In this document: piece by piece, positions 58,272-64,000 of the stretch
How the letters are laid out: the number at the start of each line of letters is the position of its first letter
Position numbering within the stretch: position 1 is the first letter of the stretch
From: Blasia pusilla
Taxonomy: Eukaryota > Marchantiophyta > Marchantiopsida > Blasiales
Assembly: GCA_050084515.1 (NCBI GenBank)
Contig: CM114275.1
Location: 16,616,001 to 16,680,000 of the forward strand
Direction of reading: 5' to 3'
Length of the DNA: 64,000 bases
The notes under the pieces: model-generated
What the model was told of the DNA's origin: nothing
Databases searched by the model: none
Seen by the model: the letters and a program-made list of their open reading frames with translations, nothing else
Made by a program: the position numbers and the translations under genes

Positions 58272-59570
58272 AGTAGCTTAGAGTTGGTAAGGTGCTTAGA
58301 TAAAGTTTATAAGTGGTAAGATAAGAGTTGTAAATAGGAGGTGTTGTAAAGAAACGGGAAAAATTAGTATAGATGGAGTTGCAAAATCGAGAGGGAAGAT
58401 GTAAGGTATGGAAGTGGTAAAAAAGGAAGAACGTGGGTATTATTTAATTGGATGATGTCTAGCACAGAAAATGAAGCCATAGATAATACAATAGAGGGAA
58501 AATGTATGGATAAGGTATGGAACATTGAATGGTGTTGAGTGAAGTTGCAGTTATTGTGAATGCAAAGTGGCACAACTGATCCTACATTTAGGCGGATTTT
58601 ACATACAAATTTTTTATTGCAAATAGTAATAATCATGTCCATGTGTATTTATATCCCGAGTTGTGATATGTATGACATGAGAAGCACGCAATACAATGTT
58701 TTCATATTTGTAGAGTTAAGAAGAGAATGTTGTGCGAGGACAATATTGCTTATGAAAAGCACAAAAGAAAGAGTTGGAAATAATGGTGAATCATGTGGAC
58801 TACGATGAAGGAATGAACTTTGCAACATTGTGAGCATTGTCATAGCACTATGAAAAACATTCATGTGAGAGTAGAATACCTCATCATGATTCAAAAACTT
58901 AGATTGTAGTAATGGCCGAGGTAATGGTAGTAATAAGAAGTGTGTGCCAAAAGAAAGCCGAGAGTGACAATCCAATAGTATATGCCGTAGTAGAAGAACA
59001 AAACGGAAGTAGTATAGTAATATACTAATTTGTATCAATGCGTAAGGAGAGACTCTATAATGTTGGCCTGCAATCAAAGCTTAGGGTTTCCCACAATCAT
59101 AGGTTCCACATCCTTCATGATATCCTTGAAGTTGGTAATTGGGTCCTTGAAGTTATTATTTTCATAAAATCCCTTTCTAGATGATCTCCTGCACAAAGCC
59201 ATCTTTAAGGGAGAGAATTATTATACAGAGTTTAAATTAGTTGTGATTACTTGGGACCGAGGTGGAATGAAATGTTCTTGTTTATCTGCAAGAAGGGTGG
59301 TCTCATGGTCTAGAGTTGGCAAAAGACTTGATTTATCCTAATGAACCTGTTGCATATAGGCGAGATTCTGGCTTGCTCCTACTTGAGTAAAAAATTTCTT
59401 ACCCCTAGATCTGGTGTTGCTCTCATTTGAAGCCATCAAGTATTAAACTTGATGGCTATATGTTACAGTAATAAAATCAGATGATTCCAAAGTACCTAGA
59501 ATCCTTAGTTGGCCTCTTGTTCGTACTCGTGAAAGCATAACATATATCATACATCGTGCAAAAGCAGATT
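58272..59570. other. Spacer
   Basis: No gene recognised. A GCCATCAAG/CTTGATGGC hairpin with a 7-base loop lies at about 59431-59455. Open frames (58649-59077 and others) are of unconvincing composition. Confidence 0.4.
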
Positions 59571-59576
59571 TGACAA

Positions 59577-60160
59577 CTAGGAGGCATCTACCAAGTATTG
59601 TTGAACCCTGACTTTTATGGGCAGTAATTGCAAAGCATAGCCAAGAGACAAGGGAAAAGTTTTTTTGTAATATCTATAGTATTGTGTGTAATGAAGTATA
59701 GAATAGTTGGATCTAGTGACATTAACAAGCTTACCTAAAGAGCATGATCTAATAGCTATAGTAGAAATGTTATTATCAACATACTGTATATCTTGGATAA
59801 TTGTAGAGACTCCATTAGCAGCATGTGCCTTCAAGTTTATATTAAAGGTTAGCATCACTTTGCATCCTATTGCAAGGAATGATATCAGATGGAAGTCTTG
59901 GTCCTCTAACCAAGTTAAGAAGTGGGTGATGCAGGTGCATCTCATAAGATTGGGATATCAATTATAGAAGCATTTCCAAACAATTGTCGGACAGTAATAG
60001 TATTGAATAATTGAGCATCAAATTGGTGTGAACATATAATGGTTGTTTCATCTATAATAAAATATATTGCTTTATCTTCTATGACAATTTTTTTTTGAAG
60101 ACATTCATGAATTTGATCATTGGATGGTATGATTGTTCTCATAGAAGTGTTACAAAACAT
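59577..60160 (-). pseudogene. PIF1-like helicase C-terminal fragment
   Basis: Minus frames read MRTIIPSNDQIHECL (60.13 kb) and, further on, IGCKVMLTFNINLKAHAANG with FPLSLGYAL (59.65 kb). These are the C-terminal motifs of PIF1-family helicases, where NG and a SLxYAxTIHKxQG block normally follow. The QG motif is degraded. It is opposite in orientation to the Helitron pieces beside it, so it is either an inverted part of the same element or a separate helicase relic. Confidence 0.6.
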
Positions 60161-60217
60161 TTTTGAAGATATTCATGAATTTGATCATTGGATGGTATGA
60201 CTGTTCTAATAGAAGTG
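60091..60217 (+). repeat. Tandem duplication, ~70 bp
   Basis: TTTTTGAAGACATTCATGAA with TTTGATCATTGGATGGTATGA is repeated once (60091 and 60161) with few differences. Confidence 0.85.
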
Positions 60218-60309
60218 AGAAAAGAAAGATAGGGTAGGTCCTTTTGATCATTGCAATGTTTGGTATATTAAGCAAATATATTCAAGTTTTGATAGGTGAA
60301 GGAGAACGA

Positions 60310-60486
60310 CGATTTTTTGCCATTGCTACTTCATCATATTCGAGGCACAACTACGTATGAATACTTGAGAATTGTGCACGGAGTGGTCCATCCAACATTT
60401 AAGGAGGCCTCTATTCAAATGGGGCTTCTTGAGGATGACAGGGAAGTGTTTTGACGCTTTCAAGAAGCATTGGAAATCCGCACAGG
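60310..60486 (+). pseudogene. Helitron RepHel fragment
   Basis: Plus-strand translation gives LLLHHIRGTTTYEYLRIV, HPTFKEASIQMGLLEDD and a degraded RFQEALEIRTG, homologous to the minus-strand Helitron at 11.93-11.75 kb. Homology stops at about 60486 and resumes at 63367, so about 2.9 kb is inserted or rearranged. Confidence 0.75.
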
Positions 60487-60489
60487 TTA

Positions 60490-63365
60490 AGAACCACTAA
60501 TAAAAATGCTTTAGGACTGCAAAAGGTAAGATTCAAAGATCCAAAAGTTGAAGAACTACCTTTTGTCATAAAGGAGGATTTTGATATTTTGAAGGACATG
60601 GGGGACAAGTTCCAACATAAATTTTAAACACTTACTAAAAGATAATCCCTACTCTAAAAATACTTTGAGGTCCCTAACGAAATCAAGGCATTGACATTGT
60701 AAATTGGTAGGAATTTCCTTCATTCCAAAGCGACAAAGAGTTTTTAGGAGCATACAAATTTAAGGTCCAAATTGGATGAGTTTTCTTGAAGAGATTCCCC
60801 GTAGATTGTGGGTTTAGTAAACACAACATGAAGTAGGATGCAACATAGTCACTAGGCTAAACTAGATTTCCTTAATATATTACAATTAGCAAATTAGACA
60901 AGAAGAAAGCCGTTGGGAATGCCTCAATCCCCATATTTCAATTAATTAAAATTATATCTCATTTTGGTGAAATTTCTTCCTAAAATAGAGATAAATTAAA
61001 AATTTTAAAAATATTGTATTATTTTTAAGAATAAATCCAATCCCAAAATTTTTGTACAATCCTTTGTCATTTGGTTCCCAAAATATGAATTAATTTTACC
61101 TCCAAACTAAACTTGAAAATTAAACATTTTTGGGGCATGAAATTTTAGAGAGGAAAATTATATTTTCAAAGGAGAAAACATAATATACATGAGGGAGACT
61201 TTATAAGATCTCATTGGGGAAAATAATTTTAAATTATTATAATTAGATAATTAATCTTATAACAGACTAAAAGGAAATCTAGCAAATTAAGATAATCTAC
61301 TTAAGCAAAATTTTTTGGTGCAACGGACAAGTAGATTAAAGCCACTTCCAAAAAACTATCTTTTTCACTTTTTACAAAAATGGATAATACCCTTGGATTC
61401 TGAGGAGTCCTCAAAGGATTCTGTGAAAATGAACTCATCCTATCTAGTCATCATCATTAGATATATCTATTATCGGCTCAGATATCTCCCCAACTCTTTC
61501 CTTAGCTCTAGTCATATGCCTTCCCCCTCCACGAGGAATTGTCCTCTCCAACTCAACATTGGCTTCACCATCATTTGCGTCTTGAGTTGCATGCGTTGCA
61601 AACATCTCGCATCCTCTCTCAAAGGATTCGATGAGTTCCTCATATATTCGAGGAGGACAATGATATGTTGGAGGAGAACCCCCATTTTATCCTTTGAGTA
61701 ATATCTTGCCATATTAAAGTTGGCAAGATCAATTCACGTCTTCTCAAGACAATATCATCGACCAATGAATTAAGATGGTCCTTAAGAAAAAGTTGACAAG
61801 ATATGTTGAAGGCATCTCAAACTTCTTGTGAATTCAACCCCTGCCTAAAGAGGTTATCCGTTTCTTGAGTTTGGAGATCTATGGCAATTCCGTGAATAAG
61901 GTCTCCTTGATATATCGTACATTTTAATTTAGTGGAGGAGACACAATCATATGGCCCGATCAAATCTTTGTTGCCATGGGATTCTTCTTAAACCACCCAA
62001 TCTATGTTCACTTCCAAGTTTGCAAGAAAACAAACTTGTCCACGACATACCAAACGGGTTATCTATCAGGTCTTTTTGGATGCCCAAGCCACTTGCAAAA
62101 GCTCGAGACGTAGAAACAAGTGCAGGCTTGGATTGAGGGTGTGGGTAGGGATTGAATAGGTATGCAGCTTATGGGCGTGCATTTGGCTACATACAGGCCA
62201 CACACGGCCCACGTTAAGCTTGTGCAAGGGTCGTATCAACCTGCCCAAGGCCAACACTAGGCTAGTGTATCCCAGACATGCTCACCTTGGATTGGATGTG
62301 GGCTAGAAAATGGTTGGCAAGAACTGGAAGTGGATTGCTTGGCTGGGATGTAGGCTACATGAGCCCAGGTGCGGGCCACATGAACTCAAGCATGTGCGTG
62401 CGTGTCTATCCTAGGGTTTGAGATAAATCCACGGACAGAGATTTTATTTGTGTGCATTTTTTTTTCTTTCAAGGTTATAATTTGATCGAGGGCTATAATA
62501 TCCCAAACTAAATATGCACTTCTCTTGCTCTCAAGATCGTTTATGATATGAAGATGGTACATTACTATCTGGTGCGCAAAAAGATATCCCAAACAGATGA
62601 TATAGTCTTCCTGACCAAGGTTTTTAACAAGTTGGATACTTGTATGATAGTAACATGGTCTTTTGAAGATAGTATGGATGCCAATAATAAGCTTTACTTA
62701 TGGCTATCACATTAAAACCTTCCGCGGAAGTTGGGTTAAAGAAAATCATTCACTTTGGCCAATTGTTTGGCATGAGGATCCCTCCTTCTTCTACAAAAAT
62801 TTCCCTCATCTAATTAGGCATATCTTGCTCTTGTCTACTCAATTTGAACAATGTTGGTGCAAACATCATGGAAGCATAGTTTGCAACATTTGGATCCACT
62901 ATATTCTCCCATGCCATTGGTAGAGGAGACGGCCACAACTACTCGATAGGTTGAAATAAGATTATATCAACCTATTTCACGAGACAACCCTTGTATAGAG
63001 TCTTAGGTGTGAGTTCTCTTACGTTGCCCTTTGCTCTCCATTGCAACAACTCATCTATTTATTGTTGTTGTCTCGCCATAATAGATTCATATGTCCTCCT
63101 TCATTACTCTATAGGGTCTGCCATCATTATTTTTTGTATTCTATGCAACTCGTCTTAGGAAATTGACTCATTCAAAATCCTCTCCATCTCTCTCTTCAAA
63201 CTCTTATCCTCTATAGATAATTGTTCTTGCTGACCCTTCAAAATGTTGAATTCAGACCCCAAATCAAACACTCGTTGGAAATTCTTTATTGAACTCTCCA
63301 ACTATGATAGATGAGAATAACCTCACTATTATTTGAAAAGATTCTCTCTAAGAAAGGTTTAGGCA
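60490..63365. other. Spacer separating two Helitron pieces
   Basis: Mostly AT-rich. A reverse-frame patch near 61.65-61.45 kb (ELIESFERGCEMFATHATQ, ERTIPRGGGRHMTRAKERV) looks like retroelement linker sequence. A GC-rich stretch at 62.08-62.46 kb resembles the GGGC/GCCC-rich inverted-repeat elements. Nothing else recognised. Confidence 0.35.
62080..62460 (-). mobile_element. Possible fourth copy of the GC-rich inverted-repeat element
   Basis: In reverse complement it contains CTCTGTCCGTGGATTTAT, like CATGTCCGCGGATTTATGTC in copy b, followed by a GGCCCGCACCTGGGC-type core. Terminal repeats are not clear. Confidence 0.35.
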
Positions 63366-63366
63366 G

Positions 63367-63862
63367 AAAACGGGGATTCTTGATCTTGCCCCAGATGCTT
63401 TGATTATTAACAATGTATTATTGGAAGTCCACTACCATTTGCAAGATCAAGGAAAACAATTATCCGATTTTCCAGATATGCCTCAAGCGGATTTTCAAGC
63501 TTTATCTTTATATTGGTATTTGGAAGCGGAAGAGCTTCAATATGATTGAGATGAATCACATGAACAAGTTAGGTTAGGAGAGGAAACTTTGAATGATGGA
63601 AAATGGTTGATTTGGGATGCTATACACCATAAGCTCGACACCATCATTGTTGGTGATAATATTTCTGGTTCAAAATTTTTCTTCATTGATGGCTCTGGTG
63701 GTACCAGAAAAACCTTCTTATACAACTTCTTCTTGCAAGTGTACGTGGTGCTTGAAGCATAGCTTTAGTTGTCGCTTGATCGGGGATATCTGCTTTGTTG
63801 TTAGATGGAGGACGCACGTGCACTATAATTTCACAATTCAAGATTCCAATCAATATAGATGA
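63367..63862 (+). pseudogene. Helitron PIF1 helicase N-terminal fragment
   Basis: Reads LAPDALIINNVLLEVHYHLQ, LSDFPDMPQADFQALSLYW, then Walker A as FFIDGSGGTRKTFLYN, in which the usual GK is RK, and a shifted-frame GISALLLDGGRT and FKIPINIDENST. Same order as the minus-strand Helitron at 11.5-11.03 kb. It breaks near 63.87 kb and may continue beyond the window. Confidence 0.8.
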
Positions 63863-64000
63863 AAATTCTACTTGCAAGTAAGTATGTAAAAATTTCATGA
63901 ACTTGCAACTCTTCTAATATGGTAATGAGATATCTCGCCAAAAATACTAATATCTTTGAGTATTTTTTTGTAGGTTACCGGTTAATAGTGAAGTTGGGCA

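Overview
The window looks like nuclear DNA of a green plant, probably a land plant outside the intensively studied crops. Two genuine multi-exon genes with GT-AG introns are plant types: a triosephosphate isomerase and an Arabidopsis At2g12400-like multi-pass membrane protein. Almost everything else is decayed transposable-element sequence, microsatellites and AT-rich spacer. I cannot name the species. Element coordinates were aligned by eye; exon coordinates were derived base by base from reading frame and splice sites.

Layout. 1-4.2 kb: no recognised gene. 4.4-6.95 kb: a degenerate satellite-like array with a period of about 390-400 bp. 7.2-8.6 kb: the 3' end of a Ty3/gypsy-like element on the minus strand. 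9.75-15.65 kb: a decayed autonomous Helitron (Rep plus PIF1-type helicase) on the minus strand with a recognisable 3' terminus. 15.7-22.6 kb: spacer, one possible broken gene, a hairpin cluster and microsatellites. 23.24-26.95 kb (+): nine-exon membrane-protein gene. 28.3-29.8 kb: nested terminal-repeat fragments with a solo LTR bounded by a 5-bp duplication. 30.46-31.78 and 35.02-35.83 kb: a second gypsy copy split by about 3.2 kb of insertions. 36.9-42.8 kb: a decayed Ty1/copia element with nested insertions. 43-44.7 kb: Helitron-derived pieces and direct repeats. 45.17-45.55 kb (-): a small candidate gene, divergent from triosephosphate isomerase at 46.04-48.69 kb (+). 50.27-58.27 kb (+): a nearly full-length gypsy-like element. 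59.5-63.9 kb: helicase and Helitron fragments.

The most notable object is the element at 50.27-58.27 kb. One reading frame carries protease, a complete DNMT3-like cytosine-5 DNA methyltransferase domain, reverse transcriptase, RNase H, integrase and a C-terminal PHD-like zinc finger, broken only by scattered stops and a frame disturbance. Two further partial copies preserve the methyltransferase or the PHD finger, so both belong to the family. The element could have carried its own means of writing, and perhaps reading, chromatin marks. Its termini are also odd: segment A lies only at the 5' end and segment B only at the 3' end, while the minus-strand relative shows B-A-B. This resembles the split direct repeats of DIRS/Ngaro elements, but with a DDE integrase.
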